22,281 bases of DNA from Gnetum montanum (lineage: Eukaryota; Streptophyta; Gnetopsida; Gnetales; Gnetaceae), in contig MNCI01006511.1 in NCBI GenBank assembly GCA_015680685.1, positions 5,272 through 27,552 on the forward strand, in the 5' to 3' direction. The notes below the pieces were generated by a model. It searched no databases. It saw only the letters and a list, made by a program, of their open reading frames with translations, and was not told the DNA's origin. Shown here piece by piece: positions 1 to 8,702 of the stretch (its first letter is position 1; every line of letters starts with the position of its first letter). Made by a program: the position numbers and the translations under genes.

Positions 1-314
1 TGCACAACTACTACTGGGATTACCAAGTGTAGATCCTAGGTACACTACTAGGTTACCAAGTAGTCACACTTAAATGCTCGTGATTAAGTCATACTCATTC
101 CATAGTTAATGAAAAGAATAGTAAATGATGGTAAATAAATATTAACTAAGAAAATAATAAATAAAAATAACAATCAACAATAACAGTTAAATAATTAAAA
201 CTAAGTGAATGCTAAAACGATGAAGTAATCTCGATCTTTATTTTCAGTCATGTGTGCATCCAAGTATGTCACACTTGAATAAAGGTGTCGTATAATTACA
301 AGCATCACACTATG
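1..314. other. AT-rich flank left of the large retrotransposon
   Basis: No convincing gene is visible in these bases. They are AT-rich and probably belong to the older sequence into which the element inserted, because the last bases before the left LTR (GGCAT) recur just beyond the right LTR. An imperfect direct repeat of about 19 bases (around 9-28 and 43-61, period 34) lies near the left edge. Joined to the right flank it gives no recognisable protein. Confidence 0.5.
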
Positions 315-319
315 GGCAT
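315..319. repeat. Target-site duplication, left copy (GGCAT)
   Basis: The five bases GGCAT lie directly before the TG that opens the left LTR. The same five bases follow the right LTR. A 5-base duplication is normal for Ty3/gypsy integrase, and a perfect copy shows one insertion event with no later recombination between elements. Confidence 0.9.
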
Positions 320-905
320 TGTACCATCTGAAATCGTCGGTCTCTGGCTGGAAGGAAACAGAGACCGTGGGATCACCAGACACGCACAGAAGACCTTACC
401 TTCACCTGAGGGTGAGCTAGGATGAACGAAGGTAGAGTACCTTGGGTGGTCCGCACGCAGATTAGATAAGGATTTCCTCGAACGTGCACCGAAGTGCTAC
501 ATGCTAGGTTATACGTAAACGGCGTGACAGACGTAAATCAGAGCATAAACAGCGTAAACGATGTGAACAGAGCGTAATGTAAACAAGAGAAAATAGAATA
601 CATGCAACAATCAATGCAAACTGTAAATGATTTTGGGAAGAAAATGTAACAATGGAATTATAGAATGAGAGTACAATGCACTGGTCTAATGCAGTTGTGA
701 CTGGGACACAAGGCGGACGAAAAGCCTCGGTGGATGCAGGGATGACTGTGGGCTAGTTCGCACTGTAGGCGCAGCGTAGAGGCTGTATTTTCAGCGTATA
801 GGGTTGTCCAACGTATACAATTTTTTTGATCTAGTGCTCAGCATCTCTGCTATCTGGTGTGCTTTAGAATTTTGCCAACTGACCTCGATCTCATGAAAAA
901 TTGGG

Positions 906-914
906 TTTTTTATA
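906..914 (-). promoter_or_regulatory. TATA box copy in the 3' LTR
   Basis: This is the left-LTR counterpart of the box at 17735-17742 and reads TATAAAAAA on the minus strand. In this copy it would drive transcription outward into the left flank. Confidence 0.4.
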
Positions 915-1007
915 CAGGTTTTGATGATAGACTCAGGTTGGGCGACACGTGGCACGTTGATAGGGTGCAAAAGCGTAAAATTTACAAGTGTACAATATGT
1001 TACATTT

Positions 1008-1425
1008 GCTGGGCGTATACGCTGTATGCAGCGAGCGTAGACTCTGGGCGTATACACTGGGCGTATACGCTGGATGTGCTGGGTGTATGCGAATTGGGAC
1101 GTAGATGTTGTGGATGCTGGGCGTATATGCTGGGTGTATACACTGATGTGCTGGGCATATACGGTGGGGCGTATACGGTGGGGCGTATACGCTGATGTTT
1201 GCTTCCTTCTGCCAAATCTTGCTTTGTAGTGCTGTTTCCATGCCGTCTTTGGAGATTTCATGCCGAGCGTATACATCTGTTGTACATGCTGAGCATACAT
1301 GCAAGGTGTGTACGCTAGGCGTGTACGCTAGACGTCTATGCTATGCGTATACGTTGTGAACTTGAGCGTATATGCTAGGCGTATACGCTGGGAATGTACA
1401 CTTGGGCGTATACACTAAGACTGCA
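1008..1425. repeat. Array of GCGTATACGC palindromes in U3 of the 3' LTR
   Basis: Roughly twenty copies of (A/G)GCGTATACGCTGG and variants (GTGTATACAC, GCGTATATGC, GCATATACGG) lie head to tail with spacers of 5-40 bases. Many variants differ at CG steps changed to TG or CA. The array is upstream, in sense, of the LTR TATA box. Confidence 0.85.
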
Positions 1426-1538
1426 TACTTAGTGAAAAATAAGTATCTCGATGTTCGAAGTTTTCATGGTCGTCTGTGGGTTACAGGGACCTGCTTCATG
1501 TTGGAGAAGTACTAAGTTCGAAATTTTGTGGTGTTTCA

Positions 1539-1554
1539 TTGGCCCCTCTTTGTT
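1539..1554 (-). promoter_or_regulatory. Polypurine tract
   Basis: On the minus strand the bases AACAAAGAGGGGCCAA stand immediately before the TG of the 3' LTR. A purine run in this position primes plus-strand DNA synthesis during reverse transcription. Confidence 0.85.
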
Positions 1555-1592
1555 GACGCTTGGAGGAATCAACCCGAGGAGCGTCGACAAAG
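1548..1592 (-). other. Hairpin overlapping the polypurine tract
   Basis: CTTTGTTGACGCT (1548-1560) and AGCGTCGACAAAG (1580-1592) are complementary over 13 positions except one, with a 19-base loop. In the element's RNA this would fold just upstream of and partly into the polypurine tract. The arm also contains the AGCGT core seen across the element. Function is unknown. Confidence 0.5.
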
Positions 1593-2245
1593 AAGTGCAA
1601 AACACCACAAGCAACTTGATAGAGACTTTGTCCGTTGCCACTTGACTAGACGTCATCGCACCGTGTTCAGTAGCAGATGGGATTGGGAAAGTGAAATTTG
1701 TAACTGGTAGGAGAATGGGGATTGTGGGGACAAGTAAATGCCCAAGGGATTGTGCTTAGTGAAAAGGGGATGCTCTGGTGTGTGTCATCCTGATCCTTGT
1801 CAATAGCCATTATTTAGCAGACTTGGAATCTAGACCTAGAATGCACGTTCTTTGGTGGAACACTACTCTTGGTTAGTGTCCAAGAGGACTTGTTGGCAAG
1901 GCCAAAGCCACATGATGATGCATTGCTTTCTTTGGAGGAACAAGGCCCTTTATTTAGGGGAACCTGTTGGCGGAGAGCCAAAACCATGCAGCTGGATGTT
2001 TCTTAACTGTTTTTGACATGAGTACTTGGTTCCAAACACATGCCTTCCTGCCTAGGGCTTGTGTGGGAAGTGCCAAGGGTCTTGCATTTTTTTTGGAAGA
2101 AGCTTTGTTTTGATTTTGTACGCATGCTCAAGTGTTATGTTGTGTGTCGTAACTGCTTTAAAGTGTTACAGTATGCAATAGCATGCTCAGAGTTTTGAAT
2201 GTACTGGGTGTATCAAAGGTGTGGCTGAGTAGAGTGTGTCGGTGA
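1593..2245. other. 3' UTR of the element, no clear gene
   Basis: No recognised coding region was seen on either strand. Two diverged copies of a stretch of about 75 bases follow each other at roughly 1848-1920 and 1927-2000; both contain TTCTTTGG-GGAAC, later TGTTGGC and then GCCA-A-CCA. Long, fast-changing 3' untranslated regions with tandem repeats are known for Tat/Ogre elements. Confidence 0.45.
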
Positions 2246-2527
2246 ATAGATAGAGAGTGTATTGGGAGATGGGGATGTACTAGAGAATGGTTTGATTTAG
2301 TCTCACCACGTGGGCTGTCAACATTGCCTCATCTTGATGCTTATGATGGAATACATTCTTATATGAATACCCTTGAGCGTCATCCTGCAAATACAACTCC
2401 AAGGAGACAAGAAAACCATGAGTGAATAAGCGAGCTTAGACTTAAACAACAACTGATGGAATTTCAGGCAGCAATGTTGGTAGGATCGTCTAATGGTGGG
2501 CGATGCAGTGATTCTGATGAAGCTTGA
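2246..2527 (+). pseudogene. Antisense open frame in the 3' UTR, one internal stop, unknown
   Basis: On the plus strand one frame runs 93 codons from after a stop at 2243-2245 to TGA at 2525-2527, broken only by TGA at 2423-2425. The translation looks protein-like, with balanced composition and segments such as REWFDLVSPRGL and ELRLKQQLMEFQAAML, the latter a possible short helix. I do not recognise the family. The frame is antisense to the element and lies between integrase and the 3' LTR, the place where some Tat elements (Grande, Retand) are known to carry an antisense ORF. It could be a remnant of such a gene, a captured host fragment, or chance. No promoter or splice signals were identified. 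Confidence 0.3.
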
Positions 2528-2564
2528 ATGTGGCTGCAGATTGAAGCCCCCCCGATGAACTTAC

Positions 2565-2896
2565 CAGTTTATAGCCTTGGCGGAATATAATGGGTTAGTT
2601 TTATGTTGTAACCCATTGGACATTGCCCGTTTAGTGTCGTGGTGAACATTACATTGCCAGTTTCTAGTCTTAGCGGACCATGAAGAGGCAAACCAGTTTA
2701 TAGTCTTAGCGGACCCTGGTGAATGCAACGGTGGCAATTTACTATCATGCCATACGGGTGCTAGTTTATCGTCATTGCAGACACTGTGTGGTATCAGTTT
2801 ATCATCATGATTTTAGGACGAGCTGTTGTATCAATTTTAAGTCATAATCCAGGATTGTTCTATGGTATCAGTTTATAGTTGCGATCCCAGGACTGA
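2565..2896. repeat. Degenerate repeat cluster after integrase (AGTTTATAG-CTTAGCGGAC type)
   Basis: About nine units start near 2565, 2596, 2626, 2658, 2694, 2733, 2762, 2795, 2832 and 2869. Each begins (C/T)AGTTTA and ends with a GGAC- or GGCGG-like block about 20 bases on, for example at 2658, 2694 and 2762. They resemble the clusters at 6484-6660 and 12085-12345. This cluster marks the end of the integrase module and is the most diverged of the three. Confidence 0.6.
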
Positions 2897-2915
2897 CACG
2901 TACTTGAGCTTCTAC

Positions 2916-3974
2916 TCAAATGTAGAATAGATTTAGGAACAAGTGATTGGTTGGATTGGCAAGCTCATTCCCTTCCATATCAGCTAGCTTAAATACTCCG
3001 TTGTCAAATGCTTTAATGACCAAGTAAGGCCCTTCCTGGTTGGCTGAAAATTTGTCTGAGTGTTCTTGAACTGCCTTAAGTACAAGGTCACCTTCTTTGA
3101 TGGGGCGCTTATGGATGTCATGCCAATGTCGCTGCCATTGTTGTTTTTGGTACCATTCGATTTGATCGAGCGTGTGTATGCATTCTTCCTCCACTGAGTC
3201 CAGGTCAATGATGCGCAAATCATTGTTCTGTCCGTTGTTGAGGAGTCTAGAAAGTATGATCTTTAAAGATGGTACCTGCAATTCCAGAGCTAAAACAACT
3301 TCTGAACCGTAAACAAGACTATATGGTGTTTTACCTATTGAAGTTCGATGTGTAGTATGGTATGCCCACAATGCGTATATCAATTGTTCATGCCACCTTT
3401 TCTTACTTTGGGTAAGCATCCTTTTCAGTATTGTAATAATGGTCTTATTTGTTGCTTCTGCTTGCCCATTGCTCTCAGGATAGTAAGGGGATGAAAACGA
3501 GTGTTTGATCCCTAGACTTTCACAAAAGGTTTTGGTCTCGGCACCACTAAATTGTGGCCCGTTTTCAGTGATGATTGTCATGGGAATGCCAAAGCGGGTT
3601 ACAATATTTTCGAGAATGAATTTGCACACGTGTTTAGATGTAGTTTTGTGAAGGGGAGCGGCTTCTACCCACTTCGTGAAATATTCTGTTGCAGTTATAA
3701 TAAAACTATGCGCCACAGAAGATGAGGGTGTTATTGGGCCGATAAGGTCCAATCCCCACTTTTGAAAAGGCCATGTGATTTGCATTGTATGCAACTCATT
3801 TGGTGGGACATGGATTAGATTGCTATGTTTTTGATAAGTACTACATGTTTTAACCTTAGAGAGATAGTCATACTCCATGTGTGGCCAATTGTAGCCTAAG
3901 CGTCTTATCTTCGTTGCCATGGATTTTGGCGCTATGTGTCCTCCACATAGGCCCTCGTGTATCGGTACTACCAA
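2916..3974 (-). CDS. Integrase, Ty3/gypsy Tat type (352-residue open part)
   Basis: Integrase inserts the element's cDNA into the host genome. The frame is open and shows, in order: an HHCC-like zinc region (HEGLCGGH, then KTCSTYQ, where the second Cys of the usual C-x2-C-Q is Tyr), the core with WGLDLIGPI (first Asp), ITENGPQF where the second catalytic Asp is replaced by Glu, and PESNGQAEA with the catalytic Glu. The C-terminal part has the GPYLVIKAF block typical of Tat integrases and no chromodomain. Upstream residues that normally precede the zinc finger are found in another frame at about 3975-4075, so a frameshift separates it from RNase H. Substitutions at a Cys and a catalytic Asp suggest the enzyme is dead although open. 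Confidence 0.9.
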   Translation of the reverse strand: MVVPIHEGLCGGHIAPKSMATKIRRLGYNWPHMEYDYLSKVKTCSTYQKHSNLIHVPPNELHTMQITWPFQKWGLDLIGPITPSSSVAHSFIITATEYFTKWVEAAPLHKTTSKHVCKFILENIVTRFGIPMTIITENGPQFSGAETKTFCESLGIKHSFSSPYYPESNGQAEATNKTIITILKRMLTQSKKRWHEQLIYALWAYHTTHRTSIGKTPYSLVYGSEVVLALELQVPSLKIILSRLLNNGQNNDLRIIDLDSVEEECIHTLDQIEWYQKQQWQRHWHDIHKRPIKEGDLVLKAVQEHSDKFSANQEGPYLVIKAFDNGVFKLADMEGNELANPTNHLFLNLFYI

Positions 3975-4075
3975 CGCATGTTAGCAATATGCCTTCATAA
4001 GATCTGCGACATAATGTGTCCCCTACCATGGTATACTGCTTAGAACATTTTCGTACTGCATCCTTTTGTGCATTT
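3975..4075 (-). pseudogene. Linker between RNase H and integrase, frameshifted
   Basis: In the minus-strand frame that does not match the open integrase frame, the sequence reads VGDTLCRRSYEGILL and then CVGSTDTRG. This is the usual Tat stretch just before the integrase zinc finger (pattern GD-LYRRS-GILLRCL). It shows that one frameshift near 3970 cuts the polyprotein. Confidence 0.6.
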
Positions 4076-4099
4076 GTTAGATGTCATGGTGTTGTACTA

Positions 4100-4840
4100 T
4101 TATTTTATGTCATCATACCATTCTATTACGTGTGTTGTACTAACAGATGTGATCGGCAACGTGTCAAGAGTATCAGTTATTTGTTCGACACAACTAGTTA
4201 TGGAGCTTGGTAATGCATGGAACATGTCTGGCGATATGTTTAATGCTAATGTGGCTAACGCATCCGCGATGGTGTTATCATTTCTAGAAATGTGTTGCAC
4301 ATCAATGTTTTCAAATTGCCTCATTAGGTGTTTTGCTAGGTCGTAGTATGGTTGTAAATGTTGGGCTTTGCATGTATAAACATTTGTGATTTGGTTTAAA
4401 ACCAGTTGTCAGTCTCCTCTGACCACAAGCCGTGTGATGTCTAAAGCCAATGCTGCTGTGAGACCTCTAAGGAGACCTTCGTACTCTGCTATGTTGTTGG
4501 TACAATGAAAGTTGAAACGATAAGCAAAGGGTGAAATTTCCCCAGAGGGATAGGTGATGATAGCGGCTGCACTTCCCCCTCGAGAGGTGAATGCTCCATA
4601 AAAGTTTAGAATGGCATTGTAGTCATTGGGCACTATGTCTATTGCGCTTATATTCTCATCTGGGAATTCTAGCTCTATGATTGCTTGATCGTGCATTGAT
4701 GACGTGGCCATTTGACTTGCTATGGCTTGACCTTTAACTGATGATTGCGCTATGTAGTGCAGGTCAAATTCAGCTATCATGGCTTTCCAGCGGGCTATTC
4801 GACTCATTTTGTAAATGTTTCTTGTGATGGCCCTGAGCAC
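4100..4840 (-). pseudogene. Second (archaeal-type) RNase H domain of the Tat polyprotein
   Basis: Tat elements carry a second RNase H after the RT-linked one, which degrades RNA in RNA-DNA hybrids. After the tail of the first RNase H (RIARWKAMIAEFDLHYIAQ), the second one begins near NFYGAFTSRGGSAAAII. The usual F-D-G-A motif reads F-Y-G-A here, so the first catalytic Asp is lost. The Glu in NNIAEYEGLLRGL, the Asp in LVVRGD and the last Asp in IADALATLA are visible. A TGA at 4409-4411 follows LVVRGD, in the same frame as the rest (QLVLNQ onward). The frame is shared with RT, with no frameshift from 6481 to 4100. Confidence 0.8.
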
Positions 4841-4885
4841 ATTATCCTTGCAAATTATATTAACTTGGTTACAGAAGAGGTAATG

Positions 4886-6481
4886 TCACCATTTTCTCAA
4901 AAAAAAGACCAAAGCTAAACAAGACCTCTCCACGTCGTTATACTTTTTCTTGTGGGCAACTGATGCATGACTTAAGTAATATACAGGGACTTCGGTTTCG
5001 TCATCTTGTTTTTGGCAAAGCATAGACACGATTGACGAATCCGAAGTAGCGAGGTAGATGTAAAACAGTTTATCATTTTGAGGTGGATAAACTGTGGGTA
5101 ATCGGGAAAGTGCCATTTTAATGTTATCGAATGCTTCTTGGCACTGCGAAGTCCATTCAAAATGGACATTTTTGTGTAACAGGTGGTTCATAGGTTTTAG
5201 TTTTTCTATCAGTTTTTCTACGAACTGCCTCATAGATTGTAATCTACCTTGTAGACCTCGAAGTTCGGTAAGGTTACCTGGTGATTTTAGGTTTGTCATG
5301 ACCTTAACCTTATCGGGGTCTACTCGTATCCCTACTTCTGAGGCTATAAATCCAAGCATTTTTCCTGTCTTGACACCGAAGACACATTTTTTTGGGTTGA
5401 GTCTCAATTCATACTTTAAACAACGTTTTAATACCAGGTCAAGGTTTTGTATATGTTGTTCCAATGTTTTTGACTTAACCACAATGTCGTCTACATAGTC
5501 GTTGAGCAAGTGTAACATGTAATCGCTAAAGATGAATGTCATCGCTCTTTGATATGTGGCCCCAGCGTTTTTGAGACCAAAGGGCATCATTATCTAACAA
5601 AAGGTTTCCCATGGTGTCATAAAGGTTGTTTGAAGCTGATGCTCTAGGTTGATGCGTATTTGATTATATCCCAAGAAGCCATCCATAAAAGATAATAGGG
5701 CATGCCTAGCAGTCGAGTCAACAAGTTGATCGATGCTGGGTAGAGGAAAATCATCTTTTATGGTTGCTACATTTAAATCCCTGAAGTTAATGCATAAGCG
5801 AATGCTTCCGTTCTTCTTCGGAACAATGACCATGTTGGATACCCACTCGGCATAATCAACAGCCCAGATGAAACCAGCCTGATAAAGCTTGGTGATCTCA
5901 TTACAAACTGCCAATGCCACCTCGAGTTTAACCTTTTGTGCCTTTTGTTTTACTGGTCTCAACTTCGGATCAAGGATAATGTTATGTTGGACAATTCGAG
6001 GGTCTAACCCGGGCATGTCTGTGTAAGACCAAGCGAATGCTTTTATGTTTTCCCTAAGCATGTCCTCAATGCCTTTGGCTAGTTGCGGTTGTAGTAATGT
6101 GCTTAATTTTAATATTTTGATTTCCCCATCGGGCATGGTGATGGGGGTTTCGGTCAAAAGGTCTTCAGTGATATTTTCAGCTTCTATGTCAAGGGGTTTC
6201 GTCATGCCTTTGTAGTTGTCTATTGTTTGCTGTGTTGAGGCTATGACTACGTCACCCATTGATGAACTTAAATGGATGAGGTTTATGTTGATGTCCCTTG
6301 CAATTTTTCCATATGGTCCATCAATGATTAACGGTGTGGTTAAATGCTGGAAATCCATCGAGCTTGCTCCTGCCAATAAACAGAGAGATGAATGAGTTGA
6401 TGGGTATTGTTCTATGTTCTTTGGTAATTTTAAATTATGTGTACATGAATGATGGTGGATTATCGTCACACCGGGACGCAT
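4886..6481 (-). pseudogene. Reverse transcriptase plus RT-linked RNase H
   Basis: The frame covers a pre-RT linker (MRPGV... to about 6050), then RT: ENIKAFAWSYTDMPGLDP, the primer-grip region WVSNMVIVPKKNGSIRLC, DLNVATIKDDFPLP, FMDGFLGYNQI, TPWETFC, MMPFGLKNAGATYQRAM, and the catalytic NDYVDDIVVKSK (YVDD). RNase H starts near FEWTSQCQEAFDNIK, with D-SSIVSMLCQ and YLSHASVAHKKKYNDVERSC. A TAG at 5591-5593 interrupts between TFC and MMPFGL. Another stop (TGA 4886-4888) falls where related proteins have Arg in L-R-H-Y-F. Both are single-base nonsense changes, and the frame continues across them into the second RNase H. Protease is not fused upstream: the preceding bases are a repeat cluster and the antisense gene's promoter. 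Confidence 0.92.
6368..6395 (-). promoter_or_regulatory. Possible 3' splice site upstream of RT on the sense strand
   Basis: On the minus strand the stretch TCATCTCTCTGTTTATTGGCAG ends with a pyrimidine-rich tract and CAG, just before GAGCAAGCTCGATGG in the RT frame. Ogre-type elements are known to remove an intron between protease and RT. The matching 5' splice site near the end of protease was not found, so this is a candidate only. Confidence 0.25.
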
Positions 6482-6483
6482 GG

Positions 6484-6660
6484 TAGTTTAAGGTCATACC
6501 GGGCCGTAGGTGGCAGTTTAACACCTTACCGGGCCAAATCTAATCTGCGGGTGGCAGTTTAAGGCCATACTGGGCCAAATGTAATTCGCAAGTGGTAGTT
6601 TAAGGCCATACCGGGCCGTAATGGGTTCGTATGTGGCAGTTTAAGGCCGTATCGGGCCGT
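6484..6660. repeat. Degenerate repeat cluster between RT and the antisense promoter (AGTTTAAGGCCATACCGGGCC)
   Basis: Five units start at 6484, 6514, 6555, 6596 and 6637 (spacing 30-43). The core is (C/T)AGTTTAAGGCCATACCGGGCC followed by a variable spacer that often ends GTGG. This is the best-preserved of the three clusters. It lies just upstream of the RT frame in the sense direction and just upstream of the antisense gene's TATA box on the plus strand. Confidence 0.85.
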
Positions 6661-6880
6661 GGGTCAGAGTTTACGCTGGAATGTTTGGTGTAAACGCTTG
6701 GAATGGGGTTCATAGGGGAACCGGGATGTAGTAATTTCTATTTTATTTTAAATATATATAGTTTTTTTATTATTTTTTGAGAAAATTTTGGCAAAAAATA
6801 AGTAAAAAGGCAAAAAGTAGCAAAAAGTAGAAAACTGGGAGGCGGCAGCATAAGCGGCAGCGGCAGCGACGACGGAGCAC
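6661..6880 (+). other. Spacer upstream of the antisense gene: A-rich repeats and CGGCAG run
   Basis: This holds an AT-rich block (about 6731-6790), short A-rich direct repeats (GGCAAAAA and AAAAAGTAG copies, 6788-6833), then a GC-rich CGGCAGCGGCAGCGACGACGG run (about 6842-6875) directly before the TATA box. No ORF is supported. It lies between two divergent transcription units and may be the upstream part of the plus-strand promoter. Confidence 0.45.
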
Positions 6881-6888
6881 TATATAAA
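6881..6888 (+). promoter_or_regulatory. TATA box of the antisense gene
   Basis: CTATATAAAGG is a near-perfect plant TATA box, followed by a run of 11 G (6889-6899). The transcript would begin around 6910-6920 and pass through a leader to the ATG at 7107. The box lies on the plus strand upstream of a multi-exon gene, so the antisense gene appears to have its own RNA polymerase II promoter. Confidence 0.6.
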
Positions 6889-6929
6889 GGGGGGGGGGGC
6901 ATCATTTGTAATATTGCATTTCAGGGTGT

Positions 6930-7106
6930 AACATCTAAGCGAGCGTAAGCGTAAACTGCAAAACTCAGCGTAAGCATAAACCCAAACCCTAGCGTAGACA
7001 CCGATCGATGAAACCTCAGCATAGACGCCAAGCATAGAAGGTCAAGTGCAGGCGTACAGAGTTTCAACCCTCAGCGTAAGCTATCAATCCTAGTGTAGAT
7101 GCTGAG
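6930..7106 (+). promoter_or_regulatory. Leader of the antisense gene with AGCGTA repeats
   Basis: About ten AGCGTA or AGCATA words (for example AGCGTAAGCGTAAAC, AGCGTAGAC, AGCATAGACGCC) lie between the TATA box and the ATG. They belong to the same motif family as the LTR U3 and the 5' leader of the element. No upstream ORF of note is present. Confidence 0.6.
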
Positions 7107-7237
7107 ATGGGCAAAGGCAAGGAAGTAGAAGGGCGGGGGAGGAAAGGTCCTGACTTGACCTTCGCAGAGGAGAGCAAAGCCATGCTGCAATGCTTGCCCT
7201 AGCCAAGGATTCCATCATGGCCTGGATCATCACACAG
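7107..7237 (+). pseudogene. Antisense gene, exon 1 (frame broken)
   Basis: The ATG at 7107 starts a basic N-terminus (MGKGKEVEGRGRKGPDLTF) reminiscent of a nuclear protein tail, but this is only composition. The frame stops at TAG near 7200. Shifting one base gives MLALAKDSIMAWIITQ, which runs to the 5' splice site CAG|GTAGGA at 7238 in phase 0, the phase that fits exon 2 starting at 8128. A one-base indel around 7190 is the simplest reading. Confidence 0.5.
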
Positions 7238-8127
7238 GTAGGATCTGATCCTGCCTTTGTTAGTTATTCTTTCTTGTGCATGTTTCGTAGCGTAGATGGT
7301 CTTGGGCTTCGGCGTATACGCCGAGCGTAAAAAATCATGCATAGAGATTTCAGCGTATACGTTGAGCGTGAGGAGTTAGCGTAAGATCTTCATAACGTAG
7401 ACTATCATAGCGTAATCTATTTTCAGTGCACAGTGTAAGCATTTTTTCTTGCATGAAGTGTAAACGATTGTATTAGCGTAAACGCTGAAAGCCATACGGT
7501 GTATATGCTGAGGGTTTATTCAGTGTATACGATGAGCATGCACAATTGTCTTTTCAAGTATGATACAGCGTAGACCTATCTTCATGTGAATTGTTCTTCG
7601 GCATAAACTATTTGTTAGTGCCTAGCATATATACGTTGAGGGTTTCTACTATGTATACGCTGAGCGTAGATAGTTTGGTTGGAGCGTAAACGGTTCGTTG
7701 TCAGCATATACGTCGAGTTAGGCAGCATATACACTGAGCGTAAACAATAGCGTATACGCTGCGTTAGGCAGCGTATACGCTGAGCGTAAAGAGTTAATTC
7801 TTTTCAAGTGTGGTATAGTGTAGATCTATTTTTCATGTTTTCAGCATAAAATATTTGTTTAGTGTCTAGTGTACACCATTTACGCTGGAGGCTCCTACAG
7901 GGTATACACTGAGGGTTTCTACCGCGTATACACTTAGCATAAACAGTTCGGTCGGCAATGTAAACAGTTCGTTGTTAGCGTATACGCCAGGCTCGGTAGT
8001 GTATACGCTGAGCATAAATAATTTTTAATAGCGTATACATTGGGTTAAGCAGCGTATATGCTGAGCATAAATAGTTAGCAAAAATATTTTCTAAGTATTG
8101 GTCTATGATGCGAACTTTTTCTTTTCG
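7238..8127 (+). other. Intron 1 of the antisense gene, filled with GCGTATACGC motifs
   Basis: This stretch of about 890 bases begins with GTAGGATCTG. The 3' end is uncertain: a pyrimidine tract (CTTTTTCTTTTC) is followed by GGGTCG rather than a clear AG, so the acceptor may be mutated. From about 7275 to 8075 it carries dozens of AGCGTATACGCT-like palindromes and AGCGTAAAC half motifs. A tandem duplication (7551-7800 and 7801-8075) makes up its second half. Confidence 0.55.
7551..8075 (+). repeat. Tandem duplication of about 250-275 bases in intron 1
   Basis: Copy one (7551-7800) and copy two (7801 to about 8075) both open TTTTCAAGT and share the order: GTAGA-CTATCTTCATG, GCATAAA-TATTTG-TTAGTG, a GAGGGTTTCTAC block, AAACAGTTCGTTGT, then paired GCGTATACGC motifs and GAGCGTAAA or GAGCATAAA. 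Many differences are C/T or G/A. The duplication multiplied the palindromic motifs. Confidence 0.75.
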
Positions 8128-8627
8128 GGTCGTTTTGATGCATGGCTGATTTATTGTGGCATCTTGATTACTTGAAGGGATAGTAAGCCTTTTCTCCTCA
8201 TTGTTGAGCTCATTAGGGTGCTAATATGATTTGGCCCCATTGAGGATGATGAGCCTACCCCGGATCTAACTGTGGATAACAATGGGGTCTGGTTCAAAGA
8301 AGGTGCATGTGAATTCCTGGCCTTCATGCTAGATAACTTCGAAGTGGCTATTTGATTGAACCTAAATGAAGTAGTGGCGTGCAGCGTGCTTGAGACCATG
8401 CTGCTAGGAGCCACGGAGGGTTTCATGGTCTTCATAGAAGACATTAATGAGGGGCCGTTTGTGAATGAGGATGGTTCTACCTACGGGCCCAGGTCTACAT
8501 GCCTGTTAGTGCGCATGTGGGCACAATTGCCGCGAGGGCTTGACTACCTCAACAACACTCTATTCATAGCTACACATGCACACACATTGTTCCAGAATCC
8601 CCCTAGCACCGTGTACCAGGTGGATAG
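8128..8627 (+). pseudogene. Antisense gene, exon 2
   Basis: The frame reads GRFDAWLIYCGILIT, then KPFLLIVELIRVLI and EDDEPTPDLTVDNNGVWF, then GACEFLAFMLDNFEVAI, NEVVACSVLETML, FMVFIEDINEGPFV and RSTCLLVRMWAQLPRGLDYL. Stops are TGA at 8173, 8227 and 8353, each explicable as CGA to TGA. The 5' splice site is GATAG|GTAGGATC at 8628. Joined to exon 3 it makes GAT AGG CCT, which keeps the frame. The start is approximate because the 3' splice site of intron 1 is not clear. Confidence 0.7.
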
Positions 8628-8702
8628 GTAGGATCATTTAAGTTTATTGTTTCTCTTCGTCGTTTGGTGCTTGCTTCTGTTTTGACATCTGTTTGTTTGT
8701 AG

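Larger units (their letters stand above)
320..1538 (-). repeat. 3' LTR (left copy)
   Basis: This copy aligns end to end with 17148-18371. On the minus strand it opens TGAAACACCAC and closes GGTACA, so it has the usual TG...CA ends. Similarity stops sharply at both ends: before 320 and after 1538 the two copies share nothing beyond the target duplication. Differences are mostly transitions. In the sense direction the part above about 914 is U3 and is packed with GCGTATACGC motifs; the part below about 870 is R-U5. Confidence 0.95.

Noticed and set aside
791-1304. Overlapping open frames on both strands in the LTR (Tyr/Thr/Arg/Pro-rich translations)
   Set aside because: They are products of the GCGTATACGC repeat array, which is open in several frames. 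The same happens at 17850-18248. The translations are low complexity and lie in LTR U3.
4016-4346. Plus-strand frames over RNase H
   Set aside because: They overlap the well-supported minus-strand Tat RNase H and show no domain.
7275-8075. CRISPR-like array of short palindromic repeats
   Set aside because: Spacing is irregular, repeats are degenerate, no conserved unit-spacer pattern and no cas genes exist, and the context is a plant retrotransposon.
8151-8444. Minus-strand Ser/Met-rich frame opposite exon 2
   Set aside because: It is the antisense shadow of exon 2, which has splice support and frame continuity.
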